A stretch of 64,000 nucleotides of DNA from Streptomyces malachitofuscus (GCF_014650055.1 NZ_BMUF01000002.1:434001-498000); one strand, 5' to 3'. Counted from the stretch's first letter, positions 41,141 to 49,893 are shown. Program-made: numbers and translations. The notes: generated by a model not told the origin, from the letters alone.

Positions 41141-41425
41141 CTAGGACGCTCCGGGGATGAGACCGTCGTCGCTCAGGAGCTCCTGGACCTCCTCGAGCGT
41201 CGCGTCGGGAGACGGCAGGATCAGGTCGGAGGGCTCCAGGGCGTCGTCCGGCAGCGGCTCGCCGAGTTCGTGGACCTTGGCCAGCAGCGCCTTCAGGGTG
41301 GCGCGGAAGCCGGGCCCGTCGCCGTTCTCCATCTCGGCGAGCAGTTCCTCGTCCAGCTTGTTCAGCTCGGCGAGCCGGCTCTCGGCCAGCGTCACCTGCC
41401 CCTCCCCCATGATCCGTACGATCAT
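41141..41425 (-). CDS. pspAA: PspA-associated protein PspAA
   Basis: 94 residues starting MIVRIMGEGQVTL, then a helical acidic segment, the known actinobacterial PspAA pattern. It follows pspA on the same strand with a 20-base gap. GAGGAGGG lies five bases before the ATG, giving strong expression. The PspAA fold is linked with PspA-based membrane repair; the molecular role is not established. Confidence 0.88.
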   Translation of the reverse strand: MIVRIMGEGQVTLAESRLAELNKLDEELLAEMENGDGPGFRATLKALLAKVHELGEPLPDDALEPSDLILPSPDATLEEVQELLSDDGLIPGAS

Positions 41426-41445
41426 GTCGCCCTCCTCGGCGTGGG

Positions 41446-42243
41446 CTACTGCTTGTCGAAGCGCGGGGTGTCCTGCGGCTGCTGCTGGGGCTGCTGCGTC
41501 GCGTCGCCGCCCTCGATGGCCTGTCGGTCACCGGTACCGCCTCCGGCCAGCTCGGCCTTCATCCGCTGCAGTTCCAGCTCTACATCAGTACCACCGGAGA
41601 GCCGGTCCAGCTCGGCCTGGATGTCGTCCTTGTGCATCCCGGACTGGTCGTCGAGGGCGCCGGAGGCGAGCAGCTCGTCGATCGCGCCGGCCCGCGCCTG
41701 GAGCTGGGCGGTCTTGTCCTCGGCCCGCTGGATGGCCAGCCCGACGTCGCCCATCTCCTCGGAGATGCCGGAGAAGGCCTCGCCGATCCGGGTCTGTGCC
41801 TGGGCGGCGGTGTACGTGGCCTTGATGGTCTCCTTCTTGGTGCGGAAGGCGTCCACCTTGGCCTGGAGGCGCTGGGCGGCGAGGGTGAGCTTCTCCTCCT
41901 CGCCCTGGAGCGTGGCGTGCTGGGTCTCCAGGTCCGTCACCTGCTGCTGGAGCGCGGCGCGGCGGGAGAGCGCCTCGCGCGCCAGGTCCTCACGGCCGAG
42001 CGCGAGCGCCTTGCGGCCCTGGTCCTCCAGCTTGCCCGACTGGGACTGGAGCTGGTTGAGCTGGAGCTCCAGACGCTTGCGCGAGGTCGCCACGTCGGCG
42101 ACGCCCCGGCGGACCTTCTGGAGCAGCTCCAGCTGCTTCTGGTACGAGTAATCGAGGGTTTCGCGCGGGTCCTCGGCCCGGTCAAGGGCCTTGTTCGCCT
42201 TCGCGCGGAAGATCATCCCCATACGCTTCATGACACCGCTCAT
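41446..42243 (-). CDS. pspA: Phage-shock protein A / IM30 (ESCRT-III-like)
   Basis: 265 residues, almost entirely coiled coil. N-terminal amphipathic helix MKRMGMIFRAKANKALDRAE and the PspA hallmark EDPRETLDYSYQKQ (about 27-40). It assembles on stressed membranes. The C-terminus is Gln/Pro/Gly rich (QQPQQQPQDTP). ATG 42243 is used; ATG 42231 (MKRM) is an alternative. First gene of a pspA-pspAA unit, divergent from the DUF3043 gene. Confidence 0.95.
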   Translation of the reverse strand: MSGVMKRMGMIFRAKANKALDRAEDPRETLDYSYQKQLELLQKVRRGVADVATSRKRLELQLNQLQSQSGKLEDQGRKALALGREDLAREALSRRAALQQQVTDLETQHATLQGEEEKLTLAAQRLQAKVDAFRTKKETIKATYTAAQAQTRIGEAFSGISEEMGDVGLAIQRAEDKTAQLQARAGAIDELLASGALDDQSGMHKDDIQAELDRLSGGTDVELELQRMKAELAGGGTGDRQAIEGGDATQQPQQQPQDTPRFDKQ

Positions 42244-42523
42244 GGGCTTCGCGCGCCCCCTTCTGACGGACTCCAGCTCCAGCGACTGCAACAGAACCCA
42301 CAGTACGGGCCCTGCATCCATTACCGCACTGTTCGGGGACGGATGCGCTCATCCCCAAGGACGACTGTCTGCTCTCCTGCTCCGGCGTGAGGAGTAGGTG
42401 GTTCCCGGGGCCCGCCGGACGGACGTCCCGGAGACCTCCACTACGTCCCCTCTGTCCTTTTGGAGACGTCCGGTGTTGCCGGATCGTTCCCCACGGGGCT
42501 GGGGTCCAACCCCGGGCACCCCG

Positions 42524-42529
42524 TACCCT
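42524..42529 (+). promoter_or_regulatory. -10 box TACCCT for leaderless DUF3043 mRNA
   Basis: TACCCT ends eight bases before GTG 42538, and no Shine-Dalgarno sequence lies between. Confidence 0.45.
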
Positions 42530-42537
42530 TGGGTTTT

Positions 42538-43137
42538 GTGTTCCGTAGCCGTGCCAAGGAAGAGAAGGCATCGGTCGCCGACAAGGCGACGGTGACCGAC
42601 TCCAAGCAGCCCCGTCACCCGGAGGCCCCGAAGGGCCGCCCCACGCCCAAGCGCAGCGTGGCCCAGTCGCAGCGTCGCAGCGTGGCCAACACGTCGATGA
42701 CGCGCAAGGAGGCCGCCAAGCGCCAGCGGGAGGAGCGCCGTGCCGCGCTGGAGCGTCAGCGCCAGGCGCTGGCCAGCGGCGACGAGCGCTATCTGCCCGC
42801 CCGTGACAAGGGGCCGGTGCGCCGGTTCGCGCGTGACTTCGTGGACTCGCGGTTCAACATCGCGGAGTACTTCCTGCCGATGGCCGTGGTCATCCTGGTG
42901 CTGAGCATGGTCCAGGTGCCCCAGTTGCAGAACGTCGCGCTGCTGCTGTGGCTGGTGGTCATCGTGATGATCGTGCTCGACTCGATCGTGACCGGCTTCC
43001 GGCTGAAGAAGCAGCTGGCCGAGCGCTTCCCCGACGACAACCGGCGCGGTGCCGTGGCCTACGCCCTGATGCGCTCGCTCCAGATGCGCCGACTGCGGCT
43101 GCCCAAGCCCCAGGTCAAGCGCGGGGAGCGGCCCTGA
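42538..43137 (+). CDS. DUF3043 membrane protein
   Basis: 199 residues. Basic, Arg/Lys/Ala-rich N-terminal 95 residues (AKRQREERRAALERQRQAL), then two membrane helices (about 118-136 and 140-160: MAVVILVLSMVQVPQLQNV and LLLWLVVIVMIVLDSIVTG), and a short basic tail. Actinobacteria-specific family without known role. Divergent from pspA across a 294-bp region; overlaps the next gene's start. Confidence 0.88.
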   Translation: MFRSRAKEEKASVADKATVTDSKQPRHPEAPKGRPTPKRSVAQSQRRSVANTSMTRKEAAKRQREERRAALERQRQALASGDERYLPARDKGPVRRFARDFVDSRFNIAEYFLPMAVVILVLSMVQVPQLQNVALLLWLVVIVMIVLDSIVTGFRLKKQLAERFPDDNRRGAVAYALMRSLQMRRLRLPKPQVKRGERP

Positions 43138-43895
43138 GCACCACGCCGTTCGCCGACGGCGCGGCACCGGACCGGCTGGGCGGGCCCGGCGGTCTGCGCG
43201 ACGTCGTGCGGCAGGAGCTGGTGGCCCGCCAGCTGGAGGAGCAGATAGTCGGGCGCTTCCCGGTCGGCCGGCGGCTGCGGGTGCTCGACGTGGGCATGGG
43301 CCGGGGGGCGCAGGCGCTCCGGCTGGCCCGGGCCGGTCACCAGGTGACCGGTGTCGAACACGACGCGGCGATGATCGCCACCGCGCGGGAGAACCTCGCC
43401 GGGGAACCGGAGGGCATCCGGGAACGGATGCGGATCATCGAGGGGCAGGCCGGGGACACCGGTGTGCACTTCCTGCCGGGCAGCTTCGACGTGGTGCTGT
43501 GTCATGGCGTGCTCATGCATGTCGAGGAGCCGGACGCGTTGCTGGCCGGGGTGGCCCGGATGCTGGCGCCCGGCGGGCTGCTGTCCCTGCTGGTGCGCAA
43601 CGGCGACGCGCCGGCGATGCGGGCGGGGCTGTCCGGCGACTGGGCCGGGGCGCTGGCGGATTTGTGCACGGCGACGGCGACGTACGGGCTGAAGAGGCTG
43701 ACGTCGACGCTCGCGGGGATCGGGGCGCCGCTGCACACCTGGTACGGCGTGCGGGTCTTCGCGGACACGGTGGCGGACGAGGCGGTTCCTCCGTCCGACC
43801 TGGACGCGCTGCTGTCGGTCGAGGACCGGGCGGGGCGGACGGATCCGTATCGGGGCGTCGCCTCGCTGCTGCACTTGTGCGGGGTCCGGGGCTGA
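43134..43895 (+). CDS. Class I SAM-dependent methyltransferase with probable CTG start
   Basis: 253 residues. SAM-binding motif I LRVLDVGMGRGAQAL (about 48-62), acidic TGVEHD after strand 2, and FDVVLCHGVLMHVEEPDALL (motif II/III). Resembles the CmoM/UbiE-like group; substrate unknown. No ATG or GTG is available at the expected site; CTG 43134, overlapping the DUF3043 stop (CTGA), has GGGGAG six bases upstream and gives the family-like LSTTPFADGA, so CTG initiation is likely. The next in-frame GTG would remove some 25 residues. Confidence 0.85.
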   Translation: MSTTPFADGAAPDRLGGPGGLRDVVRQELVARQLEEQIVGRFPVGRRLRVLDVGMGRGAQALRLARAGHQVTGVEHDAAMIATARENLAGEPEGIRERMRIIEGQAGDTGVHFLPGSFDVVLCHGVLMHVEEPDALLAGVARMLAPGGLLSLLVRNGDAPAMRAGLSGDWAGALADLCTATATYGLKRLTSTLAGIGAPLHTWYGVRVFADTVADEAVPPSDLDALLSVEDRAGRTDPYRGVASLLHLCGVRG

Positions 43896-43928
43896 GCCCT
43901 CAGCCCCGGACGACAGAACCTTTTTTCT

Positions 43929-44170
43929 CGCCCCCGCCGCCCTCTCCCGTCCCGTCCTCTCAAGGGGGGCTGCCCCTTTTACCCCGAACGCGCGGGTGGG
44001 TGGGGGTCGATCGCGCAGTTCCCCGCGCCCCTGAGGGGGCGCGGGGCTGTATCGACATGCGGCTCCGCCGCGTGGGCGCAAAGGGGGTCTGGGGGCGCAG
44101 CCCCCAGGGACGATGGGGGTACCTCCCGCTCGAGCGAAGCCGAGAGTGGGGGAGGGAAGGGGCGGCGGGG
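43929..44170. repeat. Composite repeat spacer with a palindromic element and hairpin
   Basis: Contains the module gcccccgccgccctctcccg (about 43930), the cgcagttccccgcgcccctg element (about 44010), a perfect hairpin ctgggggc/gcccccag (44089-44096 with 44100-44107), and the palindromic element gggggtacctcccgctcgag...agagtgggggag (44114-44154). It separates the methyltransferase and cobT, which converge. No gene seen in this 307-base space. Confidence 0.75.
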
Positions 44171-44202
44171 GCGAGAAAAGAGGGGCGGAGACCCACCCTG
44201 GG

Positions 44203-45261
44203 TCAGTCGGACTTCACCGGCTCCTCCGGCAGCTCCGCTGCCAGCGCCGCCGCCGCCTGGACCAACGGAAGCGCGAGCAGCGCCCCCGTCCCCTCGCCGA
44301 CGGTCACCCCCTGCGCCAGCAGGGGCTCCAGCGCCATCCGGTCCAGCGCCTTCGCCTGCCCCGGCTCCCCGCTCGACTGCGCCGCCAGCCACCAGTCCGG
44401 CGACCGGAACGCCACCCGCTGCGCCACCAGCGCGCACGACGCCGACACCACCCCGTCCAGCAGGACCGGCATCTTCCGCACCGCGGACTGCAGCAGGAAC
44501 CCCGTGGTCGCGGTCAGGTCGGCCCCGCCCACCGTCGCCAGCAGCTGCAACTGGTCGCCCAGCACCGGCCGCGCCCGCCGCAACGCGTCACGGATCGCCG
44601 CACACTTGCGCATCCACGCCAGGTCGTCGATCGCCAGCCCTCCGCGCCCGGTCACCACCGACGCGTCCGTGCCGCACAGCGCCGCCACCAGCACACCCGC
44701 CGCCGTGGTGCCGCCCACGCTCACATCGCCGAGCACCACCAGATCCGTACCGGAGTCGGCCTCCTCGTCCGCGACGGCCATCCCCGCGCGGAACGCCGCC
44801 TCGGCCTCCTCCGCGCTCAGCGCGTCCTCGATGTCGATGCGCCCGCTGCCCCGCCGCACCCGGTGCCGTACGACCTCCTCGGGCAGTGACGCGGGATCGC
44901 AGTCCAGGGCCATGTCGACCACCCGCACCGGCACGCCCAGCCGCCGAGCCAGCACGGACACCGGACGGCCGCCGTCCAGGACCTCCCGCACCAGTTCCGC
45001 GGCGCTGCCCGCCGCCCGCGCGGAGACTCCCAGCTCGGCGATCCCGTGATCGCCGGCGAACAGCACCACCCGCGGCCGTTCGATCGGCCGCACCGGCACC
45101 GCCGACTGCGCCGCCGCCAGCCACTCGCCCAGGTCGTCGAGGCGGCCCAGTGACCCGGGCGGCACGACCTGGCGCTCCCGGCGCGCCTCCGCGTCACGGC
45201 GCACCCCGCCGTCCGGACGCTCGATCAGATCGGTGAAGTCGTCGATATCAAGCGAGCTCAT
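44203..45261 (-). CDS. cobT: Nicotinate-nucleotide--dimethylbenzimidazole phosphoribosyltransferase
   Basis: 352 residues. Makes alpha-ribazole phosphate for the lower ligand of cobalamin. Motifs: PPGSLGRLDDLGEWLA (substrate loop, about 34-49), VLFAGDHGIAELGVS (about 65-79), LGDVSVGGTTAAG, GVTVGEGTGALLALPLVQAA (about 317-336) containing the catalytic Glu. ATG 45261 is seven bases from a TACTGT -10 box, so the message is likely leaderless. No cobalamin riboswitch is visible upstream. Confidence 0.95.
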   Translation of the reverse strand: MSSLDIDDFTDLIERPDGGVRRDAEARRERQVVPPGSLGRLDDLGEWLAAAQSAVPVRPIERPRVVLFAGDHGIAELGVSARAAGSAAELVREVLDGGRPVSVLARRLGVPVRVVDMALDCDPASLPEEVVRHRVRRGSGRIDIEDALSAEEAEAAFRAGMAVADEEADSGTDLVVLGDVSVGGTTAAGVLVAALCGTDASVVTGRGGLAIDDLAWMRKCAAIRDALRRARPVLGDQLQLLATVGGADLTATTGFLLQSAVRKMPVLLDGVVSASCALVAQRVAFRSPDWWLAAQSSGEPGQAKALDRMALEPLLAQGVTVGEGTGALLALPLVQAAAALAAELPEEPVKSD

Positions 45262-45268
45262 TCGCCGA

Positions 45269-45274
45269 ACAGTA
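45269..45274 (-). promoter_or_regulatory. -10 box TACTGT for leaderless cobT mRNA
   Basis: Minus-strand TACTGT lies seven bases upstream of the ATG with no ribosome binding site. Confidence 0.45.
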
Positions 45275-45443
45275 CCGGCCCTGATCGAACACCACGTCCC
45301 ACCGGTCAGCCCCGCGCACGCGGCCTCACCCCCACCACGCCGCCCCGGCGCCGCTCCACCCCCGAAGGCCCTCCCATACGTAACGTTTTGCTCGGATTGC
45401 CGGACATCGTCCGCGCCGTACGTCCTCACGCCGGGAGCCGCCC

Positions 45444-46505
45444 ATGTCCGCACCCACCCCAGACGCCGCGATCCCCGCCCCCCACGGCTCCGCGCGGGTG
45501 CACGAGCCCCGCCGCGCGGACTGCCCCTGGTGCGGCTCCGCGCGGCTGCGCAACCGGCTGAGAACCGGTGACCTGCGCCGGCACCGGCCCGGACTGTTCA
45601 CCGTCGACGAGTGCCGGGACTGCGGCCACACCTTCCAGAACCCCCGCCTCACCGCCGAGGGCCTCGCCTTCTACCGGCGGGCCGTGCGCGGCGCGCCCCG
45701 CGACCCCGCCACCGAACGCGTCCTCGCCCTGCACGCCGTACGCCACCGCCGTCGCGCCGCCGCCCGCGCGATGCTCCCCTTCGGCGAACCGGAGAGCTGG
45801 CTGGACGTCGGCACCGGGCTCGCCCGCTTCCCGCAGACCGCGCGGGAGTTCTTCCCGTACACCGCCTTCGACGGCACCGACCTCACCGCGCGCGTCGAGA
45901 AGGCCCGTACGCTCGGCCGCGTCGAGGAGGCGCACATCGGGCCGCTGACCGACCCGAAGGTCCTGGCCCGGCTGGCCGGACGCTACGACGTGGTCAGCCT
46001 GCTGCACCACCTGGAGCACACCACGGACCCCCGGGCGGAGCTCCACGCGGCCCTCGACGCGCTGCGCCCCGGCGGCCATCTGCTCATCGAGACCCTGGAC
46101 CCGCGCTGCGCCTTCGCCGCCCTGTTCGGCCGCTGGTGGCTGCCCTACGACCAGCCCCGCCGGCTCCACCTCCTGCCCCGGCGCAACCTCCGCGCGGAGC
46201 TCGAGAAACGCGGCTGCACGCTCGTCACGGACGGGCACCGTGCCGCGCACGTACCGCACGACCTGGCCGGGCTGACCGCCCTCGCCCTCTCCCACACGCT
46301 GCCCGCCCCGGACACCCCCTGGCGTGCCATCCCGCCGACCCCGTTGCAGCAGCACCTGCGCACGGTGCTGCTCCGCGCGGGCACCCCGCTGGTGATCGCC
46401 GCGGCGGTGACCGACCTGGCGCTGGCGCCCCTGGTGCGTCACACCCCGTTCGCCAACGCCTACCGGATCATCGCGCGGAAGCCGCCGGCGCCGCCCAGGC
46501 GCTGA
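45444..46505 (+). CDS. Zinc-ribbon plus SAM-dependent methyltransferase
   Basis: 353 residues. N-terminal CPWCGS and CRDCGH (about 27-62) form a zinc ribbon, followed by a methyltransferase domain with SWLDVGTGLARFPQT (about 117-131), and YDVVSLLHHLEHTTDPRAEL, ending with a hydrophobic C-terminal segment (LVIAAAVTDLALAPLV). Similar proteins modify sugars or lipids in cell-envelope pathways, but no substrate is evident. GGGAG precedes the ATG. Convergent with cobU (12-base gap). Confidence 0.8.
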   Translation: MSAPTPDAAIPAPHGSARVHEPRRADCPWCGSARLRNRLRTGDLRRHRPGLFTVDECRDCGHTFQNPRLTAEGLAFYRRAVRGAPRDPATERVLALHAVRHRRRAAARAMLPFGEPESWLDVGTGLARFPQTAREFFPYTAFDGTDLTARVEKARTLGRVEEAHIGPLTDPKVLARLAGRYDVVSLLHHLEHTTDPRAELHAALDALRPGGHLLIETLDPRCAFAALFGRWWLPYDQPRRLHLLPRRNLRAELEKRGCTLVTDGHRAAHVPHDLAGLTALALSHTLPAPDTPWRAIPPTPLQQHLRTVLLRAGTPLVIAAAVTDLALAPLVRHTPFANAYRIIARKPPAPPRR

Positions 46506-46517
46506 CTCCGGGCCGGG

Positions 46518-47717
46518 TCACCCCCGCAGGACGACCGCCTGCCCCGCCACCACCAGCAGCACCTGTTCGCACTCCTGAGCGAACGCCGCGTTCAGCCGCC
46601 CCAGTTCGTCCCGGTACCGGCGGCCGGACGCGGTGGCGGGCACGATGCCCGAGCCCACCTCGTTGGACACGGCGACCACCGTCCGCCGGGTTTCGCGCAC
46701 CGCCTCCGTCAGCGCCCGCACCCGCTCGCGGAGCGCCCGCTCCCCGCCGTCCGCCCACTCGGCGTCGTCCCACGCCCCCACGGAGTCCATCGCGTCCGTC
46801 AGCCACAACGACAGGCAGTCGATCAGCAGCGGCGGCCCGTCGTCCTTGAGCAGCGGCACCAGATCGCAGGTCTCCACGGTCCGCCACGACCCCGGCCGCC
46901 GCTCCTGATGCGCCGTCACCCGCGCCGCCCACTCGGTGTCCCCGTTGCGCGACCCGCCGGTCGCCACGTACAGCACCTCGGGGAACGACTCCAGCCGCCG
47001 CTCGGCCTCCACGGACTTGCCCGAGCGCGCCCCGCCCACCACCAGGGTCCGGCGAGGCACGTCGGGCACGTCCTCGTAGGCGCCCACCTCCAGCGTGGTC
47101 CCGTCCGGCACGGCACGCGCCCCGGCCGCCGCGAGCCGCCGCCGCAGCTCGGCGCCCGGCGGCACGTCGTGGTCCAGATGAACGGCGACGACGTCCGTGG
47201 TCGGGCCCACCGCGCCCACCTCCCGCAGCCGCGCCAGGGCGTCCGGGCGCCCCACGACGTCCAGCAGCACCATCGCGTACGACTCGGCCGGCTCCTCAAG
47301 ACCGGCCGGCGCCCCGCCCGGCGGCAGGTACAGCAGGCGCTGCCCGTCCGGGCCGGTCACGGCATAGCCGGTGCCGGGCGAGTCCAGCGCCACCGCCCGC
47401 ACCCGATGGCCCGTCAGCAGCGCCAACTCCCGCCCGTCCGGCACCCGTCCCGGCTGCGGCAGCCCGGCCGGCACCTCGACCGCGGGGCCGTCGTGGGGGT
47501 GCGACAGCAGTACCTGGCGGACGCCGGCCAGCGAACGCCCCGCGCGGGCGGCCGCGAACGCCGCGCCCGGCGTCAGGTCGAGCAGCAGCGCCCCGTCCAC
47601 GAGCAGGGAGGTGGCCGCCCGCGCGTCCGTACCGAGCGCGGACGCGCACGCGGCGCAGGGACAGTCGGGGCGGGGGAGCCCCGCGGGGGCGCCGGTGCCG
47701 AGCAGAGTCAGTTCCAC
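46518..47717 (-). CDS. cobU: Adenosylcobinamide kinase/guanylyltransferase fused to a metallo-beta-lactamase-like domain
   Basis: 399 residues. The C-terminal 180 are CobU: P-loop GGARSGKSVEAERRL (about 222-236), YVATG and the guanylylation-region His-containing TAHQERRPGSW (about 259-270), and SNEVGSGIVPATASGRRYRD (about 344-363). It phosphorylates adenosylcobinamide and transfers GMP. The N-terminal 210 resemble an MBL fold (LTLLGTGAPAGLPRPDCPC, LSHPHDGPA, VAVHLDHDVPP), with incomplete HxHxDH, so hydrolase activity is uncertain. GTG 47717 is six bases after a GAGAAT possible -10. Confidence 0.9.
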   Translation of the reverse strand: MELTLLGTGAPAGLPRPDCPCAACASALGTDARAATSLLVDGALLLDLTPGAAFAAARAGRSLAGVRQVLLSHPHDGPAVEVPAGLPQPGRVPDGRELALLTGHRVRAVALDSPGTGYAVTGPDGQRLLYLPPGGAPAGLEEPAESYAMVLLDVVGRPDALARLREVGAVGPTTDVVAVHLDHDVPPGAELRRRLAAAGARAVPDGTTLEVGAYEDVPDVPRRTLVVGGARSGKSVEAERRLESFPEVLYVATGGSRNGDTEWAARVTAHQERRPGSWRTVETCDLVPLLKDDGPPLLIDCLSLWLTDAMDSVGAWDDAEWADGGERALRERVRALTEAVRETRRTVVAVSNEVGSGIVPATASGRRYRDELGRLNAAFAQECEQVLLVVAGQAVVLRG

Positions 47718-47833
47718 GCCCCGATTCTCACCTGCGCCCACAGCCGATGCGCGTCCGACTACGCTCTTGGTCAGGAGCCGGACCAAGATCCGGCTTCTGT
47801 CGTGCAGTGTGCTCAGACCCATGGGAGGCGTAC

Positions 47834-48070
47834 ATGGCGGCATGGACGTGGCGGTTCGAGAAGGCCGACGGGACGCAGGTCGAGCCCGCGGTGCCGCCGG
47901 AGGAGTTCTCCACACAGGGGGACGCCGAGTCCTGGATCGGGGAGAACTGGAAAGCCCTCGCGGAGGGCGGGGCCGACCAGGTGCGGCTGCTGGAGGACAC
48001 GACGGAGATCTACGGGCCGATGAGCCTGCACGCGGAGGCGGAGGCGGAGGCGGGCGTGGAAGAGGCGTGA
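47834..48070 (+). CDS. Small conserved acidic protein
   Basis: 78 residues starting MAAWTWRFEKADGTQVEP. Aromatic, acidic, soluble, no known motif; the tail is Ala/Glu rich (HAEAEAEAGVEEA). GGAGG lies five bases before the ATG, and codon bias is normal, so it is probably real. Divergent from cobU. Function not recognised. Confidence 0.75.
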   Translation: MAAWTWRFEKADGTQVEPAVPPEEFSTQGDAESWIGENWKALAEGGADQVRLLEDTTEIYGPMSLHAEAEAEAGVEEA

Positions 48071-48097
48071 GCCCTCGGGAGGCGGGGCTCGAAGGGT

Positions 48098-48282
48098 TTC
48101 TTCGCCCCCGCCGCCCCTTCCCGTCCCAACCCTGGGGACTGCGCCCCCAGACCCCCTTCGCGCCCACGCGGCGGAGCCGCATGTCGATACAGCCCCGCGC
48201 CCCTGAAGGGGCGCGGGGAACCGCGCGAGCAACCACCCACCCACCCGCGCGTTCGGGGTCAAAGGGGCGGCGGGGGCGAGAG
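48098..48282. repeat. Dispersed repeat cluster
   Basis: Contains gcccccgccgccccttcccg, gactgcgcccccagacccc, and ccccgcgcccctgaaggggcgcgggg (hairpin-forming), the same modules as at 43.93-44.17 and 58.23-58.34 kb. Lies between convergent genes; likely a terminator region. No gene seen. Confidence 0.7.
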
Positions 48283-48285
48283 AAG

Positions 48286-49044
48286 TCAGCCGCGTTCCAG
48301 AGGGCGGGGTGGGTCCGGTTTGCCGCCGAGCCAGTCCTCCACCGCGCGGCGGGGGCCGGACCAGCGGCGGTCGTGGCGGTAGGACCGCAGGATGGCCCGG
48401 GCTCGGGCGCGGGGGCGGCGCCCGTAGAAGCGCCGGGCCCACAAGGACCCCGGCCGCGCCAGCCGCACCGAGCCGATCAGCGCCACGAGCGGGATGACCA
48501 CCCCGAAGACCGCGAGCCGCGCCTTGCCCTTGCTCAGCGCGATCAGCGCGAAGAGGAAGTTCACCCCGACGGTCCCGGCGACGCCCGCACGGTTCTGGAG
48601 CTCGTCCTCGGACAGGTCGTTGACGCCGAACGGCGTGAAGCCGGCCAGCAGCAGGCCGACCAGGGCGGCGGTGAGGACGACCATCTCCACGCTTTTGCGG
48701 CCCGCCTCGGTCCAGTACACGTCGTCGAGATGCAGGATGAGCGCGAACTCGTCCAGGACCAGCCCCGCGCCCACACCGAACAGCACCGCACTGAGCGCCG
48801 AGCCGAAGCCGTGCCGGCCGCCCGCCACCGCGCCGAAGCCGCCGATGACGGTGAGGATGACGCCGGGCACCACGTGGTGGATGTGCACGGCGCCGGCCGT
48901 GACGTTGCCGAACGGGCCCTTGCCGGCCCGGATCAGACGCGTGATGACCCGGGTGATCACGAACGTGAGGACGAAGGCGGCCAGTGCGAGGAGCAGCGGC
49001 AGCTTGCCGGGCTCGATGATGTTCCGGTCCAGCCAATGTCCCAT
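48286..49044 (-). CDS. Polytopic integral membrane protein
   Basis: 252 residues, about six helices (18-36, 55-75, 80-95, 120-140, 155-172, 178-195) and a basic C-terminal tail (FYGRRPRARARAILRSYRHDRRW). Conserved polar motifs HIHHVVPG (about 54-61) and LDEFALILHLDDVYW (about 97-111) sit at membrane edges and could bind metal or lipid; no family name recognised. TAAAGT lies six bases upstream of the ATG, suggesting a leaderless transcript. Confidence 0.8.
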   Translation of the reverse strand: MGHWLDRNIIEPGKLPLLLALAAFVLTFVITRVITRLIRAGKGPFGNVTAGAVHIHHVVPGVILTVIGGFGAVAGGRHGFGSALSAVLFGVGAGLVLDEFALILHLDDVYWTEAGRKSVEMVVLTAALVGLLLAGFTPFGVNDLSEDELQNRAGVAGTVGVNFLFALIALSKGKARLAVFGVVIPLVALIGSVRLARPGSLWARRFYGRRPRARARAILRSYRHDRRWSGPRRAVEDWLGGKPDPPRPLERG

Positions 49045-49050
49045 ATGGGC

Positions 49051-49098
49051 ACTTTATCCACGGCGGCCGTGAGCCTCTTGATGACCGAGGGGTAATCT
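49051..49098. promoter_or_regulatory. Back-to-back -10 boxes for two leaderless genes
   Basis: Minus-strand TAAAGT (49051-49056) is six bases from the membrane-protein ATG; plus-strand TAATCT (49093-49098) is six bases from the cobS GTG. The whole divergent spacer is only 60 bases, so the two promoters overlap in their -35 regions. Confidence 0.5.
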
Positions 49099-49104
49099 GC
49101 GCCG

Positions 49105-49893
49105 GTGCCCGCCCCCTCCGCCTCTCCCGCCGACGGCCTGCGCTTCGCCTTCGGCACGCTCACCGTGCTCCCGGTCCGGGTCACCCGCTGGGACCGGCCG
49201 GCCGCCCGCGCGGGAATGCTGTGCGCCCCGCTGGCCGGGCTCGCGGTCGGTGTCGCGGCCGCCGCCGCGGGATGTCTGTTGCTGGCCCTCGGCGCGGGCG
49301 CGCCGCTCGCCGCCGTCGCCACCGTCGCCGTACCGGCCGCCCTGACCCGGGGCCTGCATCTCGACGGGCTGGCCGACACCGCCGACGGGCTCGGCAGCGG
49401 CAGGCCCGCCGAGGACGCCCTGCGGATCATGAAGCAGTCGGACATCGGGCCGTTCGGGGTGATCACGCTGCTCCTGGTCCTGCTGGCCCAGGCGGCCGCG
49501 CTGGCGCAGGCGTACGGGGACTCCTGGGCGCGCGGGGCGCTGGCGGCCGTGGTGTCGGCGGTCGTGGCCCGGCTGGCCCTCACCCTGGCCGCCCGCGCGG
49601 GCGTGCCGCCGGCGCGACCGGAGGGGCTGGGCGCGGCGGTCGCGGGAGCGGTGCCGCCGGCGGGCGCGGTGCCGGTCGCGCTCGCGGTGGCCGGGGCCGC
49701 CGCGGCCGCGGGCGCGCTCATGGGGGCGGACGACATCGTCCGGGCCGTCGCCGCGGTCGTCCTGGCCGTCGCCGCCGGTGAACTCCTGCTGCGGCACTGC
49801 GTCCGCCGGTTCGGCGGGGTCACCGGCGACGTGTTCGGCGGGCTCGCGGAGACCGCGGCGACGACCGCGCTCGTCGTCATGTCACTGGGTTGA
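49105..49893 (+). CDS. cobS: Adenosylcobinamide-GDP ribazoletransferase (cobalamin synthase)
   Basis: 262 residues, six to seven membrane helices. CobS motifs: FGTLTVLPVR (about 16-25), and HLDGLADTADGLGSGRPAEDALRIMKQSDIGPFG (starting about residue 89), whose Asp residues bind magnesium. It joins adenosylcobinamide-GDP (from CobU) with ribazole phosphate (from CobT). Many long Ala/Val/Leu helices with Asp/Gly loops. GTG 49105, leaderless. Confidence 0.93.
   Translation: MPAPSASPADGLRFAFGTLTVLPVRVTRWDRPAARAGMLCAPLAGLAVGVAAAAAGCLLLALGAGAPLAAVATVAVPAALTRGLHLDGLADTADGLGSGRPAEDALRIMKQSDIGPFGVITLLLVLLAQAAALAQAYGDSWARGALAAVVSAVVARLALTLAARAGVPPARPEGLGAAVAGAVPPAGAVPVALAVAGAAAAAGALMGADDIVRAVAAVVLAVAAGELLLRHCVRRFGGVTGDVFGGLAETAATTALVVMSLG

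Noticed and set aside
45262..49104. Cobalamin riboswitch upstream of cobT, cobU or cobS
   Set aside because: The candidate promoters give leaderless messages and no B12-box sequence is visible.
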